Notes: generated by a model from the sequence alone, not told the origin. A DNA stretch of 60,597 bases from JANWWM01 sp046292465 (GCA_046292465.1 JBKBRB010000015.1:1-60597), one strand, 5' to 3'. Positions 49,336 to 58,814 are shown, counted from the first letter of the stretch. Made by a program: numbers and translations.

Positions 49336-50331
49336 TTACTTTTTTACGCTTTTAGAGGCAAATTCAGACGGCGACACGCCAAACCGCTCTTTGAATCGCT
49401 TTGAGAAGTAACTGTAATTTGTGCCAAACCCGACCGTAATACATACTTCGGCAACGCTCATTTTGCCTTGTTGTAACAGTTCCGCCGCTTTTCCTAAACG
49501 AATAGACGAGATAAATTCTAAGGGCGAGAGCCCGACAAGAGATTTCAATTTGCGAAAGAGTTGGACACGAGAGAGATAGACATCATATGCGAGGCGGTCG
49601 ACGGCGTAGGTTTCATCAGATAAGTGTTTTTCAACCATCGTGCGCACTTTGGTTATGAACGGGTCTTCTTTGGGCACTGCTGGTTGGGTCGCATTAGTCG
49701 GCACTTGGGTGAGTTGGCGAAAGAAGGCTTCGCGCAGGGCTTTGCGTTGCAAGAGCAGGTTGCGTACTCGCGCTGAAATTTCCTTGATGTTGAAGGGCTT
49801 GTGAATGTAGTCATCAGCACCGACCTCAAGCCCTTGCAACTTATCGTCGAGTTCGTTTTTGGCGGTAAGCAGAATAATGGGAATATGACTTGTCGCGTTG
49901 CGCGTCTTGAAAACTTTGCAGAGCGTATAACCGTCCATTCCATTCATAACGACGTCGCTGATAATCAGGTCAGGAATGCTTTCTTCCGCAATTCGCAAGG
50001 CTTCTTCAGCACTCACGGCTTCACGCACTTCAATCTGCCCTGATTCAAAATGTTGCTTGAGCAATTGGCGGACGGCATCGTCGTCTTCCACGATTAAGAT
50101 GACTTCTTTGTCGCTCTCCGACTTTTCTTCTTCTGTGAGTTTATCGATACTCGCGTTATCAAGCAATGCGGTGTGAAGTTCTGTCGCCTGTGTGAGTAGC
50201 GTTTGGAGTTGCTCGCGGTGCGCCATTTCTACCTTACTGGTGTGAGAAAAAGCGTGATGTAAGGTTTTTAGTCCCTCCTGCAAGCAAGCGATTTTATTGG
50301 CAAGTTCAACAAGGTTCAGGTTCGCGCTCAT
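49336..50331 (-). CDS. response regulator with AraC-type DNA-binding domain
   Basis: 331 residues. Residues 1-75 are helical and unassigned. The receiver domain (about 76-192) has LIVEDDDAVRQLL, phospho-Asp126 in LIISDVVMNGMDG and the conserved HKPF lysine. The AraC/XylS domain (about 232-331) has AYDVYLSRVQLFRKLKSLVG and ICITVGFGTNYSYFSKRFKE-like second helix (AEVCITVGFGTNYSYFSKRF). It resembles the C-terminal half of Bacteroidota hybrid two-component regulators, without the sensor half. No kinase is adjacent. Confidence 0.9.
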   Translation of the reverse strand: MSANLNLVELANKIACLQEGLKTLHHAFSHTSKVEMAHREQLQTLLTQATELHTALLDNASIDKLTEEEKSESDKEVILIVEDDDAVRQLLKQHFESGQIEVREAVSAEEALRIAEESIPDLIISDVVMNGMDGYTLCKVFKTRNATSHIPIILLTAKNELDDKLQGLEVGADDYIHKPFNIKEISARVRNLLLQRKALREAFFRQLTQVPTNATQPAVPKEDPFITKVRTMVEKHLSDETYAVDRLAYDVYLSRVQLFRKLKSLVGLSPLEFISSIRLGKAAELLQQGKMSVAEVCITVGFGTNYSYFSKRFKERFGVSPSEFASKSVKK

Positions 50332-50411
50332 AAACCCTTCGTTGTCTCTTTTCGATTAAATGGGTTGCACTGCCAAATTAAGCGTTGAGCGTTTAGATGC
50401 CTTAACACTGA

Positions 50412-51845
50412 TTATCGGACAGAGATCATCTTAAATTTTGACACTGATTTAGATTTCAGCCCATAAAAGTATAGTCCGTGCTTCAACCCCAATTCAGCGC
50501 AATCAAAAGAATAAAATCCGCGCGATTTTCGTTCATTAAACACGGTTAGAATTTCCTTCCCGTAAATGTCGTAGAGCTTCATTGTGGCATGTTCTACTTC
50601 GTCATGCGGCGTGAAGTTGAATTTGATGGCAGTCTTATTCTGCAAATGTGGTGGTTTGGGCTGATGTGCCATGTCAGGTAGTTCATAAATGATTTGGTGC
50701 TTGTTGAGTCCAAAAAAGTAATATAGCATTTCAGGCAATCTGCCACGCCAATTTCCCCAAGAGTGGCTTTCGTTGGTTTCACGGTAGTAGAGCGCGTAGT
50801 TGTTCTCAATGAAAAGGTCGCGCATTTCGCGCGTTTTCTGAAGCGAATCGTAAATAACGCCAGATGAGAGATAGATTTTAAGCGGCAAATGCTTCGCCTT
50901 ACGATACATCGCAAACAGTTCAGGCTTGTTCCAAAACGATGGCGATTGAATCGCAAGCAAGTGAAAGTAATTTGAAAATGCCACACCGAAATAGCCCGCA
51001 CATAAGCCGCCCATTGACGTTCCCAAAATGACGCGCGCCTTCGGACTGGGATTGGTTTTGTAAGTTGAATCAATCGTCGGAATCAATTCTTCGGTGATGA
51101 ACTTGCCAAATGTTTCGTTCATCGGATATTCTTTCAATCGGCGATTATCGCTTTTGTTTCGCGGATTGCGCGGGTCAATAAAAACGCACATCACAGGTGC
51201 GATTTTTTTATCGTGAATTAAATTATCAAGTGTGATGCGCAGTGCGCCTTGTTCGTCGTCCAAGTATTCGTAGCCGTCGGTGGCGTAGATGACAGGCAGT
51301 TTTTGTTGTCGTCGATAAGCGTGCGGGAGATAGACGACGTAATCGACCTCATAGTTCAAGTATTGACTTTGGATGGTGAAGTGATGCAGTGAGCCTTTGT
51401 GGACATCGTCGCGCGGCAAAGTTTCCGATGGAAATTCGTAATCGGGCATTCTCAGTTCAGAGCTTTTGCCGAATCCGCTTTTGCAAGTGTGCGGGTTTAT
51501 GGGGTCAAGCATCCAGTTTCCATCGACGACGATTTTGTAGTCAATGCGTGCATTGCGCGGCAGTTCGCGCTCCAAAATCCATATATCCGATTTTCCAACG
51601 CGCTCACCTTGGGAATTGATAGAGCGTGCATTTCCCCACGCATTGAAATCGCCCTGCCATTGCACTTGCTTTGCTTCTCCTTTGTAGAGAAACGCAACGC
51701 GCGGACCGAGTTTGAACGGCACTTGTTCGGTCTTGCACAAGGCAACCCAAAGTGCGTCGCACAAGCCTGTGCGTAACTCGCTTTCGCGCAACGATGAAAT
51801 TGAAAACAGGGATTCACGAAAATCGAAGTATGAATGAAAGGGCAT
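50412..51845 (-). CDS. esterase-fold hydrolase with glycan-binding N-domain and T9SS-like C-terminus
   Basis: 477 residues. An N-terminal early-set/CBM48-like domain (about 45-115: VAFLYKGEAKQVQWQGDFNA) precedes an esterase D-type alpha/beta hydrolase (about 150-385) with YVVYLPHAYRRQQKLPVIYA and the nucleophile elbow GTSMGG; the late His is probably in ESHSWGNW. The C-terminus (MKLYDIYGKEILTV ... HGLYFYGLKS) is a T9SS type A sorting-like domain. The in-frame codon just before ATG 51845 is TGA, and the N-terminus MPFHSYFDFRESLF is no signal peptide, so export by Sec then T9SS is hard to explain. Confidence 0.8.
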   Translation of the reverse strand: MPFHSYFDFRESLFSISSLRESELRTGLCDALWVALCKTEQVPFKLGPRVAFLYKGEAKQVQWQGDFNAWGNARSINSQGERVGKSDIWILERELPRNARIDYKIVVDGNWMLDPINPHTCKSGFGKSSELRMPDYEFPSETLPRDDVHKGSLHHFTIQSQYLNYEVDYVVYLPHAYRRQQKLPVIYATDGYEYLDDEQGALRITLDNLIHDKKIAPVMCVFIDPRNPRNKSDNRRLKEYPMNETFGKFITEELIPTIDSTYKTNPSPKARVILGTSMGGLCAGYFGVAFSNYFHLLAIQSPSFWNKPELFAMYRKAKHLPLKIYLSSGVIYDSLQKTREMRDLFIENNYALYYRETNESHSWGNWRGRLPEMLYYFFGLNKHQIIYELPDMAHQPKPPHLQNKTAIKFNFTPHDEVEHATMKLYDIYGKEILTVFNERKSRGFYSFDCAELGLKHGLYFYGLKSKSVSKFKMISVR

Positions 51846-51949
51846 TCAACGATTGAATTTGGTTTTTGAATTGAAGCGCAAAATTTAATAACGATTTTGC
51901 CAAAACGATGCGGTAAAGGGTTTCGGCTTTCTTTTTCCTTTTGCGCGGC

Positions 51950-51957
51950 GTATCTTT
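51950..51957 (+). promoter_or_regulatory. putative -7 element before fabI
   Basis: GTATCTTT ending 30 bases before ATG 51988, same motif as at 36073 and 47172. The -33 element is not clear. Confidence 0.4.
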
Positions 51958-51987
51958 CTTGACATTGTTTCAAACACCTTTTCATTT

Positions 51988-52902
51988 ATGAGCGAACAAA
52001 AATCTTACGGACTTCTCAAAGGTAAAAAAGGCATTGTTTTCGGACCGCTTGACGAAAGTTCAATCGGGTGGAGCATTGCGCTTGCCGCACATCGCGAAGG
52101 CGCAGAACTTGCCATTTCTAACATCGCCATTGCGCAGCGCGTCGGCAAAGTCAATCAGCTTTGCGAGATGCTTTCTGCACCCTTCATTCAAGCCGACGCC
52201 AGCAATTACGACGACCTTTTCAAAGGCTTTGGCGAACTCAAAGAGAAATTTGGAAAGATTGACTTCATCGTTCACTCCATTGGCATGTCGCAGAACATTC
52301 GCAAAGAAAAGCCTTACGACGATTTGAACTATGAATGGTATCAAAAAACGCTTGATGTATCGGGCTTGTCGCTTCATAAAATCATCACGGCGGCGTTGAA
52401 GCAAGACATTTTGAACGATTACGCCAGCATTGTCGCCCTGACCTACATCGCCGCACAGCGCGCCTATTCTGGCTACACCGATATGGCAGACGCCAAAGCC
52501 CTGCTTGAATCCATCGTGCGCGGCTATGGACAAACATTAGGCAAAAAGGGAATCCGAATTAACACCGTTTCGCAAAGCCCAACCTACACGCGCGCCGGGA
52601 GCGGCATTGAAAATTTCGATTTGATGTATGAACACGCACATTTGCTTGCGCCGCTCGGCAATGCTACGGCGGAAGAATGTGGCGATTACGTGGTTACCTT
52701 GCTTTCCGACCTAACCCGAAAAGTAACGATGCAAAACCTCTATCACGATGGCGGCTACAGCTCAATGGGCTTCTCACTCCCGATTCTGCGCATGATGCAC
52801 GAAGCCCTTCAAGATGACGCATTGGTTGCGAGGTCAGGCTTGGAGGAGATTTTACCACCCCACCTTCGCGGAGGAAAGTGGAAAATGAAAAAGGAGGCTT
52901 AA
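51988..52902 (+). CDS. fabI: enoyl-[acyl-carrier-protein] reductase (NADH), FabI type
   Basis: 304 residues, short-chain dehydrogenase fold. The FabI-type cofactor motif GIVFGPLDESSIGWSIALAA is a divergent form of the usual GxxxxxSIAxG. The catalytic Tyr163 and Lys170 are spaced Y-x6-K in GYTDMADAKALLES, with the additional Tyr in the ALTYIAAQRAYSG region. It performs the last reduction in each round of fatty-acid elongation. It is about 40 residues longer than E. coli FabI because of a C-terminal extension with PPHLRGGKWKMKK. The next gene starts on the base after its stop. Confidence 0.92.
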   Translation: MSEQKSYGLLKGKKGIVFGPLDESSIGWSIALAAHREGAELAISNIAIAQRVGKVNQLCEMLSAPFIQADASNYDDLFKGFGELKEKFGKIDFIVHSIGMSQNIRKEKPYDDLNYEWYQKTLDVSGLSLHKIITAALKQDILNDYASIVALTYIAAQRAYSGYTDMADAKALLESIVRGYGQTLGKKGIRINTVSQSPTYTRAGSGIENFDLMYEHAHLLAPLGNATAEECGDYVVTLLSDLTRKVTMQNLYHDGGYSSMGFSLPILRMMHEALQDDALVARSGLEEILPPHLRGGKWKMKKEA

Positions 52903-53853
52903 ATGCATCATATTCGCTCCTTTTCACCTTCGCCTTTGAAGATAATCGATATTGGCGCGCGCGCTGGCATCAACCCACGTTGGTTAAGGCTAATTCCTCA
53001 CTTTCCAATACAAGTCATTGGCTTTGAGCCTGACGAAGAAGAATGTGCAGCTCTCAACGCAAAAGGCGAAACTTTTGTCAAATATCTTCCTTTTGCTGTC
53101 GGCAAAACCGTTGAAACAAGAACGTTTCACCTCTTAAAATCTGCACCGAGCAGTTCGCTTTTTCGTCCAAACTCCACATTCGTCAATCGCTTTGTCTCTG
53201 CACCTAACTATGCTATCGTGCGCGAAATCAATGTTCAAACCAACACCTTAGATGCGATTCTCAAACAGGTCGACATCAATGATATTGACTACATCAAAAT
53301 TGATACGGAAGGGTGCGAACACGATATTCTCACTGGCGCACAGGAAACCTTAAAGCAAGTGTTTGCTATCGAAGTAGAAATTTGGTTCAATCCTGTCTTC
53401 ACGAATGCACCATTCTTTCGCGACATTGACGCATTTCTCTCTGAACAAGGCTTTGTGCTCTTCGATTTAGCCAAGAGCAACTACTTTAAGCGCAGCATCG
53501 GCTCCACGCTCGGTGGTCCAAAAGGACAACTTGTTGCAGGAGACGCCATCTACTTTCGCGACATTCCATCGCTTCCGCCTACAAGTTTATTCTATGATAA
53601 AGCTAAACTCACACGCGCTATTGTAATTGCAATGCAGTATTGCTACTTTGACTTCGCACTTGAAATTGCCGATAAAGCCCGACAACACAGCAAACTTTCT
53701 GACGAAGATTTCAATACTATTGCCAGTGTCATTAAACAACAAGGCGCACGGTTCAGAATCGATTTCAGAGGCAAACACACAACAGAAAAGTTTGTTAAGC
53801 GCATCGGACGATTTTTGACCAAATTTGAGTGGGATTATCTTGGCAATTGGTAA
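52903..53853 (+). CDS. FkbM family methyltransferase
   Basis: 316 residues. KIIDIGARAGINPRWLRLIP is the SAM-binding motif, VIGFEPDEEECAALNAKGET the acidic ribose loop, and INDIDYIKIDTEGCEHDILT the FkbM signature. A C-terminal extension of about 80 residues (AKLTRAIVIAMQYCYFDFAL...) is outside the typical domain. The ATG directly follows the fabI TAA, so it is co-transcribed with a fatty-acid gene, which may hint at a lipid-linked acceptor. Second FkbM gene of the window; not closely similar to 4961-5875. Confidence 0.85.
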   Translation: MHHIRSFSPSPLKIIDIGARAGINPRWLRLIPHFPIQVIGFEPDEEECAALNAKGETFVKYLPFAVGKTVETRTFHLLKSAPSSSLFRPNSTFVNRFVSAPNYAIVREINVQTNTLDAILKQVDINDIDYIKIDTEGCEHDILTGAQETLKQVFAIEVEIWFNPVFTNAPFFRDIDAFLSEQGFVLFDLAKSNYFKRSIGSTLGGPKGQLVAGDAIYFRDIPSLPPTSLFYDKAKLTRAIVIAMQYCYFDFALEIADKARQHSKLSDEDFNTIASVIKQQGARFRIDFRGKHTTEKFVKRIGRFLTKFEWDYLGNW

Positions 53854-53886
53854 GTATTTTCCAATAACCAAAAAAATGAACGCAGT

Positions 53887-55155
53887 ATGCCAACACTCGT
53901 AACTGAAACAACACAGTATGAACGCCTCACCCCACCTACGCGCGGCGAAAAAATCACCATGTCCGATGGAAAACTCCAAGTGCCTGACAATCCCATCATT
54001 CCCTTCATCGAGGGCGACGGCACAGGCGTCGATATCTGGCCTGCTGCTCAACTTGTCTTCGATGCCGCAGTCAAAAAAGCCTACGGCGGAAAACGCGAAA
54101 TCGTCTGGTTTGAAGTCTATGCAGGCGAAAAAGCCAACAAAGTCTACGAACAAGAAATCTGGCTACCTGACGACACGCTCAAAGCTATTCGTGAATATCG
54201 CATTGGCATTAAAGGTCCGCTGACAACGCCCGTCGGTGGCGGTTTCCGTAGCATCAATGTGGCGCTCCGTCAAATGATGGATTTGTATGCGTGCGTGCGC
54301 CCCGTGCAGTATTTCACTGGTGTGCCTTCGCCTGTCAAGCACCCTGAACTTGTTGACATGGTTATCTTCCGCGAAAATACAGAGGACATCTATGCTGGTA
54401 TTGAATACAAAGCTGGCACGCCCGAAGTCAAAAAGGTGATTGAGTTCTTGCAGAAGGAAATGAAGGTGAACAAAATTCGTTTCCCTGAAACCTCTGCCAT
54501 TGGCGTCAAGCCCGTTTCAGAAGAAGGCTCAAAGCGGCTAATTCGCGCCGCCATTCGATACGCGATTGCCAACAACCGTAAGTCCGTAACGCTCGTGCAC
54601 AAAGGCAACATCATGAAATATACCGAAGGCGGATTTCGTGAATGGGGCTACGAACTTGCTAAACAAGAATTTGGTGCAGTCGAACTCGATGGCGGACCGT
54701 GGTGCAAACTGCCAAATGGCATTGTCATTAAAGACGTAATTGCTGATGCGTTCTTACAACAAATTCTCACGCGCCCTGCTGAATACGATGTGATTGCAAC
54801 GCTCAACCTCAATGGCGATTACATTTCCGATGCACTTGCCGCGCAAGTCGGTGGCATTGGCATTGCGCCCGGCGCAAACATCAACTATGAAACCGGCTAC
54901 GCCGTCTTTGAAGCCACACATGGCACTGCGCCGAAATATGCAGGACAAGACAAAGTCAACCCTGGCTCGGTGATTCTTTCAGGCGAAATGATGCTGCGCT
55001 ATCTGGGGTGGACCGAAGCCGCTGACCTTATCATCAAAGGCTTGAACGGTGCCATCGGACAAAAGACCGTAACCTACGACTTTGCTCGCTTGATGGAAGG
55101 CGCGAAAGAAGTCAAGTGCTCAGAATTTGCAAAGGAAGTTGTTAAACATTTGTGA
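53887..55155 (+). CDS. icd: NADP-dependent isocitrate dehydrogenase
   Basis: 422 residues. IPFIEGDGTGVDIWPAAQLV, the substrate serine Ser122 in GGGFRSINVALRQ, FRENTEDIYAGIEY and the NADP-specifying segment THGTAPKYAGQDKVNPG closely follow E. coli Icd (415 residues). It interconverts isocitrate and 2-oxoglutarate; in green sulfur bacteria the same enzyme type works in the reductive direction. The start MPTLVTETTQYERL gives a leader slightly longer than E. coli. Followed by a good terminator. Confidence 0.96.
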   Translation: MPTLVTETTQYERLTPPTRGEKITMSDGKLQVPDNPIIPFIEGDGTGVDIWPAAQLVFDAAVKKAYGGKREIVWFEVYAGEKANKVYEQEIWLPDDTLKAIREYRIGIKGPLTTPVGGGFRSINVALRQMMDLYACVRPVQYFTGVPSPVKHPELVDMVIFRENTEDIYAGIEYKAGTPEVKKVIEFLQKEMKVNKIRFPETSAIGVKPVSEEGSKRLIRAAIRYAIANNRKSVTLVHKGNIMKYTEGGFREWGYELAKQEFGAVELDGGPWCKLPNGIVIKDVIADAFLQQILTRPAEYDVIATLNLNGDYISDALAAQVGGIGIAPGANINYETGYAVFEATHGTAPKYAGQDKVNPGSVILSGEMMLRYLGWTEAADLIIKGLNGAIGQKTVTYDFARLMEGAKEVKCSEFAKEVVKHL

Positions 55156-55166
55156 TAGTTGGTGCG

Positions 55167-55206
55167 GGGCATTGTCATATCATTGTTATATCGGCAATGC
55201 CCTTTT
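55167..55206 (+). terminator. icd terminator
   Basis: GGGCATTG (55167-55174) pairs with CAATGCCC (55195-55202) around a 20-base A+T-rich loop, followed by TTTT. It begins 12 bases after the icd stop codon. Confidence 0.75.
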
Positions 55207-55246
55207 ACCTTTTGCTTAACTTTATGCTCACACGCTTGATACGCTG

Positions 55247-56584
55247 ATGAATATCCCCGAAAAATATCTTCGCCACATTTGGAAAAACCTCTACCTCAAT
55301 CTTGCGTCGCTTCAAACTGTTGATAGAAAGCCGATTGCCGTAATTTCGGTTGGCACGCTCAACACAAACGAAGGGGCGGATTTTCAGAACGCAAAAATTC
55401 TCTTGAACGGAAAGGAACACATCGGCGATGTGGAGATTCACACTCGCACATCGGATTGGAAACGACATCGCCACAGCGATAATCCGCAATATGAGCGCGT
55501 GATTTTGCATGTCGTTTTTGAGCACGATGTTCACTTGCCCGACGCGCCGCCTGTTTTGGAACTCTCAAAGCATTTGAACGGTGATTTACATAAAGTCATT
55601 GCGCAGTGCATTCGCGACGAATCTGCGCTTGTTCATCGCACAGCACTTCACTGCGCGCCGCTTCTCTCAAAGGTTGATGACGCGCTGAAATTCAACTGGG
55701 TAGAAACGCTGAGCAAAGAGCGATTTTTGAGAAAAGTCCAACACTTAAACTCACTTTCCACAAATCCTGACGAGCAAATTTATCACGGACTATCGCGCGC
55801 ACTTGGCTACAGCCAAAACACCGAACCGATGGAACGGCTTGCCGCACTCGTTCCTTTTGAACGACTGAAAAGCCTTGCGGGACTTTCGTTCACAGAGCGA
55901 CGCAAAAAACTTGAAGCCATTTTCTTTTCGCTTTCAGGCTTGTTGCCCGAAGAACTTGACGAGCCTTATTGCAACGAACTACGCACGGTATTTCAAGCAA
56001 CGGAGTTTGCTTCGCTTTCGAAACTTGACAAGAGTGCGTGGGTATTTTTTCGGCTTCGTCCTGCGAATTTTCCGACGCTCCGCCTTGCCGCATTGGCAGA
56101 AATTCTTTCCAAAAATCTCGAGCGTGGCTTTCTCGATTCAGCGTGCGAGATTGTGGAGATGAGCCTCTCTGCAAAACGCAAACTTGCCTTGCTCGAGAGC
56201 CTTTTCCTTGCTGATGCCGACGGCTATTGGCAGTCTCACTACCGTTTTGGCGTCGAGACAAAAGTGCCTGTAAAATCTCTTGTTGGAAAAACACGTGCGT
56301 CGGAAATTGTTTTGAACACGCTTCTGCCCGTGCTTTATGGTGATTACACAAAACGCAACGATGCGTCGCGACAAAGCCAAGTGCTTGAACTCTACGCGGC
56401 TTATCCCAAAGGCTTAACGAATGACCTCTCTAACTCGGTGATGAACGACCTTTTCGCTGATGCTTATCAAGTGAAATCGGCGATGATTGAACAAGGACTG
56501 ATTGAACTGCGCAAGTCGTATTGCGAAATGTTTCGCTGTTTGGAGTGCGCGATTGGCAAAGCAATTTTTGCGAGCGGTCAATGA
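55247..56584 (+). CDS. DUF2851 family protein
   Basis: 445 residues. MNIPEKYLRHIWKNLYLN, GTLNTNEGADFQNAKILLNG, IGDVEIHTRTSDWKRHRHSD and ERVILHVVFEHD are typical of DUF2851, a family nearly confined to Bacteroidota/Chlorobiota. The EIHTRTSDW region with its preceding Asp recalls a PD-(D/E)XK nuclease core, but no activity is established. A C-terminal CEMFRCLECAIGKAIF ends the protein. No signal peptide. It is a single gene between icd and ctpA. Confidence 0.88.
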   Translation: MNIPEKYLRHIWKNLYLNLASLQTVDRKPIAVISVGTLNTNEGADFQNAKILLNGKEHIGDVEIHTRTSDWKRHRHSDNPQYERVILHVVFEHDVHLPDAPPVLELSKHLNGDLHKVIAQCIRDESALVHRTALHCAPLLSKVDDALKFNWVETLSKERFLRKVQHLNSLSTNPDEQIYHGLSRALGYSQNTEPMERLAALVPFERLKSLAGLSFTERRKKLEAIFFSLSGLLPEELDEPYCNELRTVFQATEFASLSKLDKSAWVFFRLRPANFPTLRLAALAEILSKNLERGFLDSACEIVEMSLSAKRKLALLESLFLADADGYWQSHYRFGVETKVPVKSLVGKTRASEIVLNTLLPVLYGDYTKRNDASRQSQVLELYAAYPKGLTNDLSNSVMNDLFADAYQVKSAMIEQGLIELRKSYCEMFRCLECAIGKAIFASGQ

Positions 56585-56654
56585 ATTTCTTGACGTTGTA
56601 ATCGTAGTTGCTCTGTTGTAGATTCTCTAAACTTCTGTCAACAATTTCTTCCAA

Positions 56655-58403
56655 ATGGAACACATGAAAAAGTTATTCTTGCCGTCGCTTCTTGTGTTGA
56701 CGATGGTTTTCGGCGGGTTCGGCTTTATTGTGAAGAATGAAAACTTCTTCGAGATTACGCGCAACATCGACCTGCTTGGGAAAGTGTATCGCGAAATTTC
56801 TTCGAACTATGTCGACCAGATTGATGTCGCGCAATTCATGCGTGCAGGGATTGATGGCATGCTTTCCACCTTAGACCCATACACCGTGTTTATGGACGAA
56901 GAGGAGTCGGACGATATTGAGCAAATTACGACGGGCAAATATGCGGGCATTGGCGTTTCGCTTGGCACTGATGCCGATGGCAGGGTGATGATTATGAGCG
57001 TAACAGAAGGCTACGCGGCAGACAAGGCAGGCATGCGCATTGGCGATGTGATTGTGGAAGTCGACGGCAAGAATGTTAGAGGCAAAACGCTTTCGGAAAT
57101 TCGCTCAATGGTGCGTGGCGATTCCGATACAGAACTGCGCCTTAAAGTCGAGCGCGAAGGCGAGCGCAATCCATTGGAGTTCGTGCTGATTCGCCGTGAA
57201 ATTATCATCAAAAATGTGGCTTATTCGGGATTTGTAAGTGATGGTATTGGATATATCAAGTTGGAGCGATTCAGCATCAATGCGGCGGAAGAAGTAACTT
57301 CTGCCTTGCGTGCCTTGCAAGATTCTTCAAAGATGAACGGACGTAAACTGCGCGGCATGATTTTAGACTTGCGCGATAATCCGGGCGGATTGCTCGATGC
57401 TGCTGTGAGCATTGCGGGAAAGTTCGTTCCACAAGGAAGCACGATTGTAACAACGAAGGGGCGCGACACCACAAAAGTTCGCGCATATACTTCGCCAGTT
57501 GCACCACTGATGCTCGATGTTCCCCTTGCGGTCATCATCAACAATGGCAGTGCGTCGGCGTCGGAAATTGTGGCGGGGGCGATTCAAGACTTGGATAGGG
57601 GCGTCATTATCGGCACGCGCTCGTTTGGTAAGGGCTTGGTTCAAACAATTTCACGCTTGCCTTACAACACATCGCTTAAAATTACAACGGCGAAATACTA
57701 CACGCCCAGCGGCAGATTAATTCAAGAAGTCGACTACTTCCAACGCAACAAAAAAGAGGGCAAGCGCAAAGTCTTTACCGTTGAGCACGACACGATTCAC
57801 AAGCCTTTCAGAACCAAAGGTGGTAGAATCGTTTATGACGGCGGCGGCATTACGCCCGATGTCAAAGTCGAGGACCGCGAATATACTGCGCTTGAAACCG
57901 CGCTCTATCGCAAGTCGGCTTTTCTCAAATTCGCCAATCAATACCGTGCCAAGCACCCCTCGCTTCCGGCAAACTTTCAAGCCGACGATGCTCTGCTCGC
58001 CGAGTTCAAAGCCTTTCTCGACGCCGATAAATTCACCTACGAATCCGATGCCGAAAAAGAACTTCAAGACCTTAGCGAAATTGCCGCAAAGAATACTTAC
58101 AGCGACGCGCTTCAAAAGCAACTTGCCGACCTCAAGCGCGTGATGGCAGAAGAAAAAGAGCGCGACTTTTACCGCCAGAGAGAACACCTGCTCTCCATTT
58201 TGGAACGCGAAATTATCACGCGATACAAGGGCGAAGAAGCAGGGTTGGTCGCATCGTTTGATTCTGATAAGCAACTGCGCGAAGCCATCTCGGTGCTTAG
58301 CGACTCCACGCGCTATGCAATGTTGTTAGCCTCTGACCACGAAATTGGCGGCGCAGTTACGCCGAAAAAATCGGCACGCCCGACACGTAAAAAATCACGA
58401 TAA
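56655..58403 (+). CDS. S41 family C-terminal processing peptidase (CtpA/Prc)
   Basis: 582 residues; Met4 (56664) is an alternative start. An N-terminal signal-anchor (KKLFLPSLLVLTMVFGGFGF) exports it. The PDZ domain (about 90-180) has GKYAGIGVSLGTDADGRVMI. The serine-lysine dyad is Ser301 in NNGSASASEIVAG and Lys326 in GTRSFGKGLVQ, 25 residues apart as in plant CtpA. The ~200-residue C-terminal region is helical and ends in a Lys/Arg-rich tail. It degrades or trims periplasmic proteins at their C-termini. Confidence 0.93.
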   Translation: MEHMKKLFLPSLLVLTMVFGGFGFIVKNENFFEITRNIDLLGKVYREISSNYVDQIDVAQFMRAGIDGMLSTLDPYTVFMDEEESDDIEQITTGKYAGIGVSLGTDADGRVMIMSVTEGYAADKAGMRIGDVIVEVDGKNVRGKTLSEIRSMVRGDSDTELRLKVEREGERNPLEFVLIRREIIIKNVAYSGFVSDGIGYIKLERFSINAAEEVTSALRALQDSSKMNGRKLRGMILDLRDNPGGLLDAAVSIAGKFVPQGSTIVTTKGRDTTKVRAYTSPVAPLMLDVPLAVIINNGSASASEIVAGAIQDLDRGVIIGTRSFGKGLVQTISRLPYNTSLKITTAKYYTPSGRLIQEVDYFQRNKKEGKRKVFTVEHDTIHKPFRTKGGRIVYDGGGITPDVKVEDREYTALETALYRKSAFLKFANQYRAKHPSLPANFQADDALLAEFKAFLDADKFTYESDAEKELQDLSEIAAKNTYSDALQKQLADLKRVMAEEKERDFYRQREHLLSILEREIITRYKGEEAGLVASFDSDKQLREAISVLSDSTRYAMLLASDHEIGGAVTPKKSARPTRKKSR

Positions 58404-58406
58404 ACC

Positions 58407-58814
58407 ATGTTCATCACGCTTCTAATTGTAACCTTCGCCGTCGCTTTTGGCGTCGCGTTTATCATTGATTCCCTTTTTAAGCAGTCGCTCGACCGCATCA
58501 TGAAACGAATCATCACCGACGAAATTTACACGGCTTGGACGCGCTATGTTCGCTTCGCGCTCTACGTGGTAGGAATTTCAAACGGCGTGCGAATGTGGGA
58601 TTTGGAGCGATACATTTCTCCCCAAATCACAAGAAATGATGGACAGCAAATTCTTGAACTCACCACTGAACGATGGATTCTGGAAGTTTATCGCACCATC
58701 ATTGAAACCTTGCAAGGCATTGCATGGATGCTGTTGCTCTTCTTCATCTTCGGGCTGATTGCTTTCGTGATTGTGCGCATTTCAGAATCACGCGCGAAAA
58801 AGAGCGACGCTTAA
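58407..58814 (+). CDS. hypothetical membrane protein
   Basis: 135 residues with an N-terminal helix (MFITLLIVTFAVAFGVAFII) and a second at about 100-122 (GIAWMLLLFFIFGLIAFVIV); the loop between is about 75 residues and contains SPQITRNDGQQILELTTERW. No family recognised. It starts 3 bases after ctpA, which suggests co-transcription and perhaps a role at the envelope. Its end overlaps the convergent ftsE gene by 4 bases. Confidence 0.7.
   Translation: MFITLLIVTFAVAFGVAFIIDSLFKQSLDRIMKRIITDEIYTAWTRYVRFALYVVGISNGVRMWDLERYISPQITRNDGQQILELTTERWILEVYRTIIETLQGIAWMLLLFFIFGLIAFVIVRISESRAKKSDA

Noticed and set aside
51497..51985. 162-codon minus-strand frame at the start of the esterase gene, considered as a source of a missing signal peptide
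   Set aside because: Its N-terminus (MKRCLKQCQERYAAQ) is polar, not a signal peptide, and it is in a different frame from the esterase.
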